A stretch of 21,191 nt of DNA from NCBI GenBank assembly GCA_965656605.1, contig CBFHLC010000036.1, positions 1 through 21,191 on the forward strand, in the 5' to 3' direction. The DNA comes from Litorivicinus sp965656605. GTDB lineage: Bacteria; Pseudomonadota; Gammaproteobacteria; Pseudomonadales; Litorivicinaceae. Within the stretch, counting starts at the first letter, position 1, and each line of letters opens with the position of its first letter. The notes beneath the pieces are model-generated. The model saw only the letters and a list, made by a program, of their open reading frames with translations. It made no database searches and was not told the origin of the DNA. Shown here piece by piece: positions 19,201-21,191 of this stretch. A program made the position numbers and the translations under genes.

Positions 19201-21191
19201 TTCGGCGCCGGGCACAAAGGTCAGCCCGGCTGTCAGCGACGGGTTAAGGTTGGTGACGCGAGTGGCGTACTCGACAAACAGACCCGTGCCTTTTTTGACG
19301 GTAAACGCAGCACCTGCATCGGCGACCGTTCCTCCAAGCGCAACTTCGACACTTCCCTTCAGGCCAAAGTCGAATTCCAGATCCAAATCAATCGGCGGCA
19401 GGTCAATGTCAATGTCCAGACCTGCCGAACGCAGCATTGACAGCTCGTTACGTGGCAAATAATCCGACGGACGCAGGCGCGTGGTGTATTGCCCGTTGAA
19501 ATTCAACGAGCTGTTAGCCGCAGCAAATTGCAAGATTCCGATGTTGAAATCCAGCGCCATGCCGGTCACGACGCTACTTCCGCTTTGCTCACCAAAGACC
19601 AAACGCACTGAAATCGGCGGATTGTTCTTGAAGGTTACTTTCTCAGCGTCACTCAAGCCCGGATACAACTCGGCCATGAGCAGGTCGTTCAGCTCAGAAA
19701 CGGTACCGCTGTCGTCGTCGGTGCCGCTATCGTCGGCGGCCAAAATGAGGTCAGCTGCCGCATCCAAACCGTCTAACACATCACCAAGGCCGGTCATGCT
19801 GTCGAGGGATTCCTCAACAAACGGCAATTCGACCTGAATCGGATCTTTTGCCATGCCTGCGACGAACTTGATGGCGTTGGCGATCGCCGTCACAGATAGC
19901 TGCTGAGAGCCCAAGTTCTGAATGCCTTCCAAGAAATCAGACGTCAGTGCAGTTATACCGTCCGCAAGACCGTACGCCACGGTCACGAAGTTGTCGGCCG
20001 TACTCGTTGCGTAGTTGCCCAACGTAACATTGGCATACGAATTGGCCGACACTCCGCCCGTTGGCATCGCGTTAAAGGTGGCCTTTAGGTCGAACAGCTT
20101 CGTCGTGAACGGGTCAACACCGCTGACCAATGCGAGCTCACCGTACACCGGCAACTCGAACTCAAAGACTTCTTCGTTGGCAATCCCGAACGTCAGGGAA
20201 TTTAGCTGTGTCGAGGTAATTTTCGAGAGTGTGTTGTCGAACAGCGCATCGCTGCCATTGAACAAACTGCCGCGCAAGAATTGAGACTCTACGCCGTCGG
20301 CTAAACTAACGCCTGTCTTAAGCGCGGTACCCAACTTGAGCGGCTCACCCCGGTCCGAACTAGCAATTGCGCTGACTGTGTTATTGAACATCGACGCGCT
20401 GACTTCGCCTTCAATCAGATCAAAGTCTAGATCGACGCCCATGTAAGCGTTGGAGCCCAAGAACACCGAAGGGTTGGCCAAATCAGCCAGATCAATACCG
20501 ATATCAAAGACCAGCTCAGCCGACATACCTAAATCGGCCTTGATGTTGCCACCGGCACTTAGGAAAGGTGTCAAATCGGCATCAAGACCTGCACTATCGA
20601 GCAGGTTTTGCAATTCAATGCTGGCGTTTAACCGTTCAGTCACTGATTTCTTAATATTTAATCCGATGACTAGGTCGTTCCGGTCCGCGTCAGCGGCACC
20701 GGCGTAGGCCGTCCGCTTAACCGAAACACGAGGCTCACCCTCGATTGCCGCTTCAAACCCAAGATCTGCAAAGGCCTTGTCGAGCAGAGTTTCCAGCTCC
20801 AAGAAGCTGGAGTCCAAGCTACCGACGGCACCTTTAATGGCTTCGAACACGCCAACAATGCCCAGCTTACTGTCAAGCGAGAAGCCCAACACCGGCAGAT
20901 CTGTGGTCAGCGCAACGTTACCAATGCGACCCGGCGTCACGACTTCCGTTGCCACCGCATCGATCATGTCGAGCAATTCGGTCAGCGACAGCGAACCGTC
21001 AAAGCTCAAATCGCCCAGCAGCGAGCCAATATCCAAGTCAGGAATGTTGACGTTAAAGTCCGGCAAATCTGGGAAGGATGGCAGCGTCGGCAGGTCCGGC
21101 AAACTTGGCAGGTTTGGCATGTCAAACGCGTAGTTAAAGTTCGGCGCGTTTAAGTCCGGAAGACCAAAACTCAAGTCAGGCAAGCTCGCAT
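1222..21191 (-). CDS. Giant RTX/beta-repeat secreted protein, 5' end beyond the window (partial, over 6,650 residues)
   Basis: The frame is open from the right edge to TAA at 1222-1224, over 20 kb without interruption. A TTG at 21181-21183 is a possible start but has no ribosome site, and the frame stays open through the codons GCG and AGC to the edge, so the true N-terminus is very likely outside. Numbering the TTG as residue 1, the order is: Pro/Asp/Leu-rich opening (1-63); four divergent helix/LPxxG/beta modules (68-1200); Lys-rich linker (1287-1300); pre-RTX module with an EF-hand-like loop (1315-1525); canonical RTX nonapeptides GGxGxDxUx (about 1548-1775 and 1964-2002); about 18 unassigned beta repeats (about 2150-3970); a long mixed zone of RTX-like motifs and GDxG boxes (about 4128-6490); and a low-complexity tail. 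RTX repeats are known to bind calcium and fold outside the cell after type I secretion. I found no cysteine, as expected of such substrates. The function is probably surface or extracellular (adhesion, biofilm, contact), but no catalytic domain or transporter is visible. The design recalls giant LEPR-XLL/RTX proteins; the LEPR-XLL motif itself would be off the window. Confidence 0.95.
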   Translation of the reverse strand, partial: ASLPDLSFGLPDLNAPNFNYAFDMPNLPSLPDLPTLPSFPDLPDFNVNIPDLDIGSLLGDLSFDGSLSLTELLDMIDAVATEVVTPGRIGNVALTTDLPVLGFSLDSKLGIVGVFEAIKGAVGSLDSSFLELETLLDKAFADLGFEAAIEGEPRVSVKRTAYAGAADADRNDLVIGLNIKKSVTERLNASIELQNLLDSAGLDADLTPFLSAGGNIKADLGMSAELVFDIGIDLADLANPSVFLGSNAYMGVDLDFDLIEGEVSASMFNNTVSAIASSDRGEPLKLGTALKTGVSLADGVESQFLRGSLFNGSDALFDNTLSKITSTQLNSLTFGIANEEVFEFELPVYGELALVSGVDPFTTKLFDLKATFNAMPTGGVSANSYANVTLGNYATSTADNFVTVAYGLADGITALTSDFLEGIQNLGSQQLSVTAIANAIKFVAGMAKDPIQVELPFVEESLDSMTGLGDVLDGLDAAADLILAADDSGTDDDSGTVSELNDLLMAELYPGLSDAEKVTFKNNPPISVRLVFGEQSGSSVVTGMALDFNIGILQFAAANSSLNFNGQYTTRLRPSDYLPRNELSMLRSAGLDIDIDLPPIDLDLEFDFGLKGSVEVALGGTVADAGAAFTVKKGTGLFVEYATRVTNLNPSLTAGLTFVPGAEVTAAIKDGFIAIDRDGNAEANASGDNQAAIIEYSLSQDFVTTVGNIETQSSSAASIEFSSDGFAAIILPTYFPAETMPLGGSSATYSAAYATANDALVSSNLNNSTAPDFLNNHEIYLGFDLGNIEGLFADTTTAADQFYYHIPNPIPQLGMAMFINDPQLLVDGLIGILEQLDRQLASSPMFQLEMPFIGDNLRKGARFVSNTLIDPVEGALGDLSAFISVEKAKNGGEFTSVNLIQKALFEVFEFVRKESGIQFVGADGRRLTDYRQVDVALTDDYKDLSVNLRAKGDVFTPLQVDLSLDAAVPGLPIDFDSNATLTLGMEYDFAFGFGVSYIDDQLDFYINSNANPYREEELILEFYGDISDDASLKAAIGFLDFELTNNKKGGHRELYATLAGDILDPGTNAADGKLSLSKEFRGASFGDIFSATFDAGVDVDLAAVTSFGGNTDFPRFLVDFYYQQDFISVDLSDPTAQASFGSAPDVGFRDISLDLGSFISNFAGPVLGEIQKVTQPIYDAIKPLLDPLPVVSDLLGSPTSTLDMILMFGGSGTVKYAQFIKTVIGIVEIINAIPPAKEAGGILINFGDYSFTDAGDVRGNVVYDNDLQRQQTSASKVDMKKQLANPQTANGKGKKASKKTSSFLDKIGNVEGLSFPILSDPMTAIGLLTGAENVDFVIFDLPVLEIRADVSKDIWIWAPFLSANFSAFIQARVDLSFGFDSRGLNLFRETGWQRPEYLFLGFYAGDWVNGRERVELQINMGVSAAAQLGGDFFIMSFKVGVAGGLFGQINFDLNDVASREGTYDGKVYVDELYYILKTDPLGLFDISAEIRFKVWAYVEIKLKLLFVTINIFSKKATLVDILIWSFDYHRHFQLQPLGEVNNGVLTVYTTAGDDRIDIHETNDGKVLIDVGGDTQRFENVKEVYVAGGGGNDRIFVAESVNRRVRVLGGSGNDYLVSESDGNVYFDGGSGNDELIQLGNSGVEFHGGDGDDVLIGGIGDDKIFGGSGNDQIFGDEAEKLFGSRDASGFGGDDIIRGGTGDDLIYGQYGDDDLGGDAGGDSLFGQMGNDILRGGSDSDELYGDEGDDELRGEGGNDSLYGQAGNDRVLGGSGADQLYWAVGEGEDTFDGNSGRDQLNLSAAEFASGSLARDFVEIARVSNTQASRVYWQAARQEQMTLEDIEVLDLSLGGGQDEVTVHETAAGVDLEAISANLGADSVDDLVRIIGSDGNDGISGRASQGSDSTYFVHANSDVLRQDTVRQSIRVSQSKGDDTVQILTGKGDDHIDLSQIRFTATSSSNLVRHLDAGLGNDRIVGSANNDFIQAGGGDDWISAGEGNDIVLDQGGRDTFVYDADFLDFRRQSVDFDLDSNQLVTKHIQNGSAVSIETEELHNIEVLQLLGTQLDDRFNIREYTGNASIDGREGSDTYMNRANAGVVRMGVENDSSNLITLNDDVSTPNDGDWLVGLDLMTLKLSAGLAVAGLKPGYSVVRGTQSGVYATVQSYSTGTAELVLSSLTGVPVHGEQFEVVGVGQARPVEINLAVERQRANSSATATDWATNDTLPAVGELLGNATGLVRVISVDAPLGTVRVQVLEGSVTEAPSWLTGVAGDYGVTTKVTQSALPSTELALDATGLVDGALYTNADKTMYARVAGISAGQAAIDLLVGQWYEGLVLVPVDGGASVTSKQAPVVAEAVQVSITAEGSDTLSVGDIVVSTTSTLMAQVSSISGTTVGLKLLRGSAVVGDGPVALKKASDAGTAATFTATLSENIATAQSYQDLYVALPQDTDGNDIALVDGIYANAGNVVRVLNGNVQLMLGTAVADQVLTAIDGSATSLTLTLRAGTQTLTGDTTTELRSSYSFQVGVESDFLATAESGGSTTLETLLETGNQTLYVVRSGAATAVTVTDIDLNQGQFTLSSSSTSLRAGDRLFDLAIENGNPVVDLTQLDTPVLVVGRTMGTSGNTYEFADAGLLDQSAFNRVFTEAAARLADPDEELLLYTADGRAVKVVAVDATTRTFQFELDIDNAALLLTTDVALYERQNARGINDRPLVRLLGQPEDAGITLTAQRLMDYDLNATELDLGTRANDQVRVAGLAQPFYVGQSVAIVNSGSTTATSIKSAELDASRVHIKLADSGSAATTQLESITDASGAQLTSIPANAMVLGTSIAVVKMPPGFEGTFIDGENVTRVLSNGSEEVVGTVRIYKAGAGELHIDLLPGKSIDFGDKLYGQYVAQGSDAHTGTVVVDLANPIQLMNKRMLIDDQPASDLGQMGFVTGDSLISETGREFADVAYVGEALDENGNAVGSSLYDLILNRVRLSSQPFNPDQILYLVNIDANGNATTVTNSASNPVSVLVGNGALDVDFGPLGWEVILSSQDTVNGVSANLDMLEPFLGVGTSWTRSLTDRSGYYLTSEPLSGQVTGLDSGRIVGWNRAEGKVYVEVIDADREEATLAPGTELFLREAPVSRMPDIRVGGTVSKSGTTITVDLSASGLGYSRDVADLTHLMIMDSDNVRLSATIDHAATEAAFNTSNKRIIAKISSGDNNVSLPSGTVSADTGTVKLLLTEGFETRATVKSVVAGSEAGTAVLTLSNESGAYFIEHDANDQAKFAQVVAGLTDSVARAKVVSVKLVSGVYKVTVAYGQNQSVSSLNSAWDEKIVRIATADRIPVYVMPSASNNPVTVDYALKVKLTDLDWTLTTYTQQIQLESGHGLAVNDTIALTSDDAAFAEINGSVVAEVTAVDGNWVTVELRRGHNPFEGVTEAEIVRQGDQVGQNSWDVSAASRIADEAQAETEGVQVYSDENADIWKIRLDYTPTAAEQAIFDSEADGLDPAETLLAESFNRPYRPLVDDRLDFRLFQNGTDGATFNRSADNASVVDVQEILDANGDIVGYHAFVEVRYSDLMDPAMIAGLQVQTITGSGSTVAFAGSTKIDIVRVRDVETDESTVTASEFAARRAEGLEQITPRPFYADQPFEIVQGGKTISGKVSDWNAETTEITIANVREIDSDAAAATIEWNRTSQIQEISFTSVSANTTASEYPESNTVHGLNVGDWLDVVINPSTGSAYREPVGQVIEIVNNTTVKVLLLPERNGDSGAYQGAGVDVRYKRHVLQSDGSYDLDNPWTRYVSDYSAVTSMSLSNHATTAADLLQDGGSLTSDIDVSGAVMVGDYVRVELNMSGKTAPKIGSMLRTSTGVELGRIVSYANDIAEVVINLEAVKSNTLESGLSVKWSPATGTTEQSSTVSSVVTNMIVATKLSQHASDFEKIGFTPESGDVVKVGSTVVGEVVAYDPDKGEVTLIVLDSQKSKVWFDADLTIDGNTARIHDLRLGSLRYLAVGSTDSNAFNASTDVLSLQGLALDFEGQTEALVVTSLDLSAGDQIKYGNVSFKNRDQLVTGIDHLDEVSQTWQAHREFAPSEVDTRKHNVVIEKAQIQTSLSAGDIQLLQNGELVSVEQLVNQGFLGYSEIEQLFAHGTQGEDTFTLNNTAALTHIYAHGGKDNIFIGTVIEARQVPNPDGAGGTVTVVETTAGTSDDTRLFGGTGNDYFQVYRNKGETWLYGDAGDDTFFIKATLGLNNLGSGKGKNKVGYNKNAPLHIDGGSGFDTVILEGTEIGDRFVIFVDDEGVQQIKGAGIDLSSIKNVEKIQINAIDGDDTVYVYGIASDTQLTVNTGRGSDTIQVGGQALVFDPISQGIQLDTTAPAALVPKIVYKEVEEVVPGYTRIEQTPQADGTIKFKSVVVPSYTITKRVATVSLVPATASTQTERKALSIDAVKIGRQDDLSAFDNIVILDGSTGSDQVNFDLYGSKDGTRANGTFSTTTDRDILVRTLKRIYGESYQPTDAQLIPEDSADNATYGWVVGFGSSNQGVVLDNNELVKIQLGNANNKVIVDGVDEDITNAVISLAGGDDTVVLGTTRELDGMDPLAAFSDANADRTIQGTVGTIENIKSRVLLVAGTGNDDVTLYNNDRSDDLYTRVEMVNLKPFNPADPTDVAPEDAGDDPSKVKIDFIQLSMRDRHDVDAVQSVVGLNGFGSNSVYLGAGDDRVDVVSASLEFYLHAGAGNDDFFVGSNPADALLSDLDLITTTVTLDTGSGSGRMVVSRAADTDKSEDIEVGHNYMRVQHRVGETVDNIVSTVVYRANAMAGEKRNAVEGYNRGLTLYTGAGDDKNVKLQSMRNDSIYRMYLGDGDDKMLAFQRMTVPSGDLPNDLLRVYGGNGDDLIDMSATEVNVRLFGGNGDDVLRGSSGYDIILGEAGDDFIEGYGATRKVNSVPVVETGLWGEQLEVLAGDFVGTFVNRESSEFDERYVEAYGQYFFDRSDEAGSGGVSLANSVDANGVLLEQYRNPKADAIWYSIDTTEALLNVGGRDRIFAGSANADWNGLGYDPTGGTIDFTGLSVYQQALAAIAIGQTYEATWFATFVEEYGVIADDSASGTLGTNAADKQKIRTALQQDAIDRNKARLFGTTVAVGGAESDFIYMGNESPQHSGGHGNIVIGDEGTLRLHANDGTQMLSLTDQFAQVERDDLLRYGHDMIQYGEGNATVLAGYGNDAVLGGVNWLGSDNVDDVYTHRVMLDPSMLVLSADLSRIQEMETSQGRAGGDDTFVVDVAHADVLGGAGDDRIWIGYKGDFDALQLPGVSAVPSDSPYTQADGLSGYKFYAAIDQLLKVGSGNSTAAGWQWTPTVTLDTVDAALMAAGGQQVNILADYGEIVLPANSRDFASAIWSDAERPTNVDDFNNIDIQRVQNLIPNSDYSALDWSFGADGGSDSVHLAASTGDVILGEGDDTLTQTDLTNAYGNAGQGLVVLADTGYVDRRQDNDQVIRVKFNEELGTPVGASGSVIIDPQLYRGGDDNVQLGLGNHVVMGGAGSDTLSIAATADNLTDPLKIFAIGDTAEILFDPRTTTAQRTLMSLVSGEAEDPSVLVTQTKLSDPTQPKLIAVASYDDLLTVGDAHSVTVGGYGSDELVTGAGRHYLFGDLVGELSAVADVSANAKMRMDAAHIEAANLAGGVTNSTSTLDLDVQRYLTAQGTLLLPGGDDVIRSGTNDSIVFGGGGDDILNVQGEDPAGSVAGQAVVMGDSGELWYKLDWSGDSLDSKVVDIFGEFELHYAASADTEDYAPDTRPTQAWGDDQIIANNGRKLLFGGAGNDTILSGDGDELIFGDGGHVLLDPTAANVDWQVEWFATADKTLGDGNRAVRLAGGNDTVYTGQGDKVLVGGIGNDDLRVDQSISNLVLSSNGEIASYDNVTNLFTGDADEVILAGDNVEAYADAFASSGNPLLRLYSLDEIAADAGEDRLLAGNYATLFALAGAGDDSVRGYDGNAWVLADLGRFDFDAGNAYRLDTLTSTTGDDVDANVWMTLGGDDQVWLGHGAQLAMLGGAGDDVMQSTVAADQGDAPTVRGSHAQDLSLTSQVFAMGDFGVFDFDTTQTSLSLDEARTVSGTVLGGGDDEIRVGSGSVYAFGGVGSDIITSGSGRAVVFGDEGRVVLDNVSQRVDSLVSQDSFVAGMAQSAQDVVLTRDGEQFVALGGGNDSFANGATLLDRNTRRELDLSEQTLDYSNDDAQQRLILLGDDGVIDIDETSSDSIIVSITDDTDDNSGDDHVFNVSVDAYAMLGQGNDVLHSGAGRVVAGGDQGQMLFGQSGKLRSFIVDGDVPAGDDTIYLTNGESVVIAGAGNDTVDTSITGIDTGRDVVIGDNGRVLLDPALTGFFNPTWIESLASVGAGRDTISGGAGEDLLLGGADSDRITGRDGRDTIAGDFVQIIMDGQLIKQVETTETMQNMGAGDYLDSGYDRDVVLGGGGNNTFDVAAGLDLVFETFGFIELVDGQGLDKLALFRDYGVQGGVLTERVKSTATGDAQDSAATDANAAPDALEATAVLDAGVQGIDGNDLRGTNGLNSGDDNDQVGRRESATGVAADTSVAVPPVREIVPPSQRVPVQQPVAPSDADELGLLDILRPTEETTASFSLALTQSQRQEIELKRAVFAAKTKEWDGREFTQLS
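1225..1680 (-). other. Low-complexity and helical C-terminal tail of the giant protein
   Basis: The last ~150 residues begin with an Ala/Asp-rich stretch, then a Pro/Val/Gln-rich stretch (VPPVREIVPPSQRVPVQQ). They close with LALTQSQRQEIELKRAVFAA and end in REFTQLS. The final ~35 residues should form a charged amphipathic helix. Type I secretion signals are uncleaved, C-terminal and poorly conserved, so this is where one would lie, but there is no sequence motif that confirms it. No LPxTG, autotransporter barrel or PEP-CTERM motif is visible. Confidence 0.5.
1750..5758 (-). repeat. Long-period repeat with a GDxGxhxxD box, about 15-16 copies
   Basis: A box of the form hhhGDxGxhxhD recurs at approximate DNA positions 5740 (IVIGDEGTLRL), 5100 (ILADYGEIVLP), 4800 (VVLADTGYVD), 4545 (FAIGDTAEILFDP), 4285 (YLFGDLVGELS), 3985 (VVMGDSGELWY), 3735 (LIFGDGGHVLLDP), 3505 (LVLSSNGEIASYD), 3230 (VLADLGRFDFD), 2965 (FAMGDFGVFDFD), 2775 (VVFGDEGRVVLD), 2505 (ILLGDDGVIDID), 2325 (VAGGDQGQMLF), 2135 (VVIGDNGRVLLDP), 1945 (IAGDFVQIIMD) and 1770 (VFETFGFIELVD). 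After the first gap, intervals are about 175-300 bases. Between boxes lies a variable spacer, then RTX-like GGDDxhxxGxG and GGxGxDxh. So two periodicities are superimposed: nonapeptide and a 60-100 residue super-unit. Confidence 0.7.
5815..6433 (-). other. Non-repeat segment embedded in the C-terminal repeat zone
   Basis: About 206 residues between the RTX cluster and the next repeat (GGAESDFIYMG) have almost no GD-type motifs. The segment is rich in aromatic and helix-forming residues, e.g. GLWGEQLEVLAG, YVEAYGQYFFDRSDEAG, YQQALAAIAIGQTYEAT and WFATFVEEYGVIADD, and includes helices with charged faces (DKQKIRTALQQDAIDRNKARL). It could be an inserted globular domain. I recognise no family or active-site motif. 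Confidence 0.5.
6437..6579 (-). repeat. RTX cluster inside the C-terminal zone
   Basis: About 48 residues contain GGNGDDLID, GGNGDDVLR, GSSGYDIIL and GEAGDDFIE, the first two separated by the strand MSATEVNVRLF. This is the most canonical calcium-binding cluster of the C-terminal zone. Upstream, from about 8,800 to 6,600, similar motifs occur singly (DGDDTVYVYG, GGDDTVVLG, GAGDDRVDV, GAGDDKNVKL), separated by 20-100 residues. Confidence 0.75.
9265..14740 (-). repeat. About 18 degenerate copies of an unassigned beta-strand repeat
   Basis: A core of two or three strands recurs, roughly (G/A)xVxx(V/I)x(4-9)(T/V)Vx(V/L)x(L/V)xxG, often followed 5-12 residues later by Gxx(L/V). Examples by approximate DNA position: GLVRVISVDAPLGTVRVQVL (14,480), LMAQVSSISGTTVGLKLLRG (14,050), AVKVVAVD (13,200), GTVRIYKAGAGELHIDLLPG (12,610), GRIVGWNRAEGKVYVEVID (11,930), VVAEVTAVDGNWVTVELRRG (11,000), VGQVIEIVNNTTVKVLLLP (9,990), GRIVSYANDIAEVVINLE (9,610), GEVVAYDPDKGEVTLIVLD (9,350). 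Spacing varies from about 60 to 130 residues. The shape suggests small SH3-like or Ig-like barrels in tandem, but I cannot assign a family. Confidence 0.6.
15178..15294 (-). repeat. Second, shorter RTX nonapeptide array
   Basis: Residues 1964-2002 hold GLGNDRIVG, SANNDFIQA, GGGDDWISA and GEGNDIVLD followed by QGG. Isolated units, GSDGNDGISG (about 15,520) and GKGDDHIDL (about 15,370), precede it. This is a four-unit calcium-binding beta-roll segment after the main array. Confidence 0.85.
15862..16254 (-). repeat. Dense RTX nonapeptide array (calcium-binding beta-roll)
   Basis: Residues 1644-1774 are nearly uninterrupted GGxGxDxUx nonapeptides, for example GGDGDDVLI, GGIGDDKIF, GGSGNDQIF, GGTGDDLIY, GDEGDDELR, GGSGADQLY. 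About twelve units are in register with one insertion (DEAEKLFGSRDASGF), and three or four looser units precede from about residue 1548. Such arrays are known to coil into parallel beta-rolls binding one calcium ion per turn outside the cell. Confidence 0.93.
16609..17241 (-). other. Beta-rich pre-RTX module with an EF-hand-like loop
   Basis: Residues about 1315-1525 are beta-rich and aromatic (IWIWAPFLSANFSAF, LFLGFYAGDW). They contain GVAGGLFGQINFDLND, followed after a short insertion by YDGKVYVDEL, then LGLFDISAEIRFKVWAYVEI and LVDILIWSFDYH. The order 'GGLFG..(I/V)(D/N)FDLND ... DGKV..(D/S)EL ... LFD(I/V)S.E....' is one I recall immediately upstream of calcium-binding repeats in other giant bacterial proteins. 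The D-x-N-D / DGKVxxDEL stretch (about 1449-1470, DNA 16774-16839) looks like a split or expanded EF-hand loop, so calcium binding is inferred. The RTX motifs begin about 25 residues later. Confidence 0.55.
17284..17325 (-). other. Lysine-rich linker within the giant protein
   Basis: Residues 1287-1300 contain NGKGKKASKKTSS, five lysines in a protein that is otherwise strongly acidic. It lies between the fourth N-terminal module and the pre-RTX module, so it reads as a flexible, protease-accessible hinge. Cleavage there is a guess. Confidence 0.5.
17584..20982 (-). repeat. Four divergent copies of a helix + LPxxG/S + beta-rich module
   Basis: Amphipathic helix-like stretches followed by an LP motif recur at DLPVLGFSL (residue 95), VELPFVEESL (451), LEMPFIGDNL (846) and DPLPVVSDLLG (1184), spaced about 355, 395 and 338 residues. 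Each is preceded by a helical segment: LTELLDMIDAV, TSDFLEGIQNL, QLLVDGLIGILEQL and FISNFAGPVLGEI. The first three copies then run through a second helix into about 250 residues of alternating polar and hydrophobic beta strands. A fifth partial echo is FPILSDPMTAIG at 1313. The boundaries are approximate and read by eye. The family is not one I can name with certainty, though 'LPLIGD'-like motifs occur in other giant RTX-type proteins as I remember them. Confidence 0.6.
20995..21183 (-). repeat. Pro/Asp/Leu-rich low-complexity opening of the giant protein
   Basis: Residues 1-63 repeat short blocks such as LPDL, LPSLPDLPTLP, FPDLPDF and IPDLDIG, with P or PD about every three to six residues. 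The pattern is already under way at the first visible codon, another sign that coding sequence continues upstream. It may be an extended linker or stalk after an unseen N-terminal domain. Confidence 0.7.

Noticed and set aside
21181..21191. TTG at 21181-21183 or ATG at 21189-21191 as the start of the giant gene
   Set aside because: No Shine-Dalgarno sequence precedes the TTG within the window and the frame is open beyond it. The ATG is in another frame that stops six codons later. The true start should be outside the window.

Overview
The window is almost entirely one gene. On the minus strand an uninterrupted reading frame runs from 21191 (the right edge, where it is still open) to a TAA at 1222-1224. 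It gives more than 6,650 residues of a secreted-type giant repeat protein whose N-terminus lies outside the window. To its left are a small DUF3467-type gene in the same direction (887-1201), a convergent DUF2799-type lipoprotein gene on the plus strand (318-893), and a tRNA-Arg(ACG) gene (36-112, minus) with a good promoter and a terminator hairpin at the window edge.

The tRNA closely resembles gammaproteobacterial tRNA-Arg(ACG), its promoter is sigma70-like with a GC-rich discriminator, and a DUF2799 lipoprotein with a lipobox indicates a Gram-negative cell. Together these suggest a gammaproteobacterium. A marine or aquatic lifestyle is plausible because giant calcium-binding surface proteins are common there, but nothing in the window proves it, and I cannot name the order or genus.

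Read from its upstream end (right to left; residue 1 is the codon at 21181-21183), the giant protein has these zones. (1) A proline/aspartate/leucine-rich opening, residues 1-63. (2) About 1,140 residues (68-1200) holding four divergent copies of a helix plus 'LPxxG/S' plus beta-rich module, spaced 340-395 residues apart. (3) A lysine-rich linker, 1287-1300. (4) A beta-rich pre-RTX module with an EF-hand-like loop, about 1315-1525. (5) A dense canonical RTX (GGxGxDxUx) array, about 1644-1774, followed by a shorter one near 1964-2002. (6) About 1,900 residues (9.2-14.8 kb) with some 18 degenerate copies of a beta-strand repeat that I cannot assign to a family. (7) About 2,400 residues (1.7-8.8 kb) mixing RTX-like nonapeptides with a long-period repeat marked by a 'GDxGxhxxD' box, interrupted by at least one non-repeat segment. 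(8) A low-complexity tail of about 150 residues ending in a charged helix. I found no cysteine anywhere in the giant protein.

The likely reading is a calcium-stabilised giant extracellular or surface protein, possibly exported by a type I secretion system and acting in adhesion, biofilm or cell contact. No transporter gene is present here to confirm that. The DUF3467 gene follows 20 bases after the giant gene's stop and is probably co-transcribed with it. The most novel-looking material is the unassigned repeat architecture inside the giant protein.
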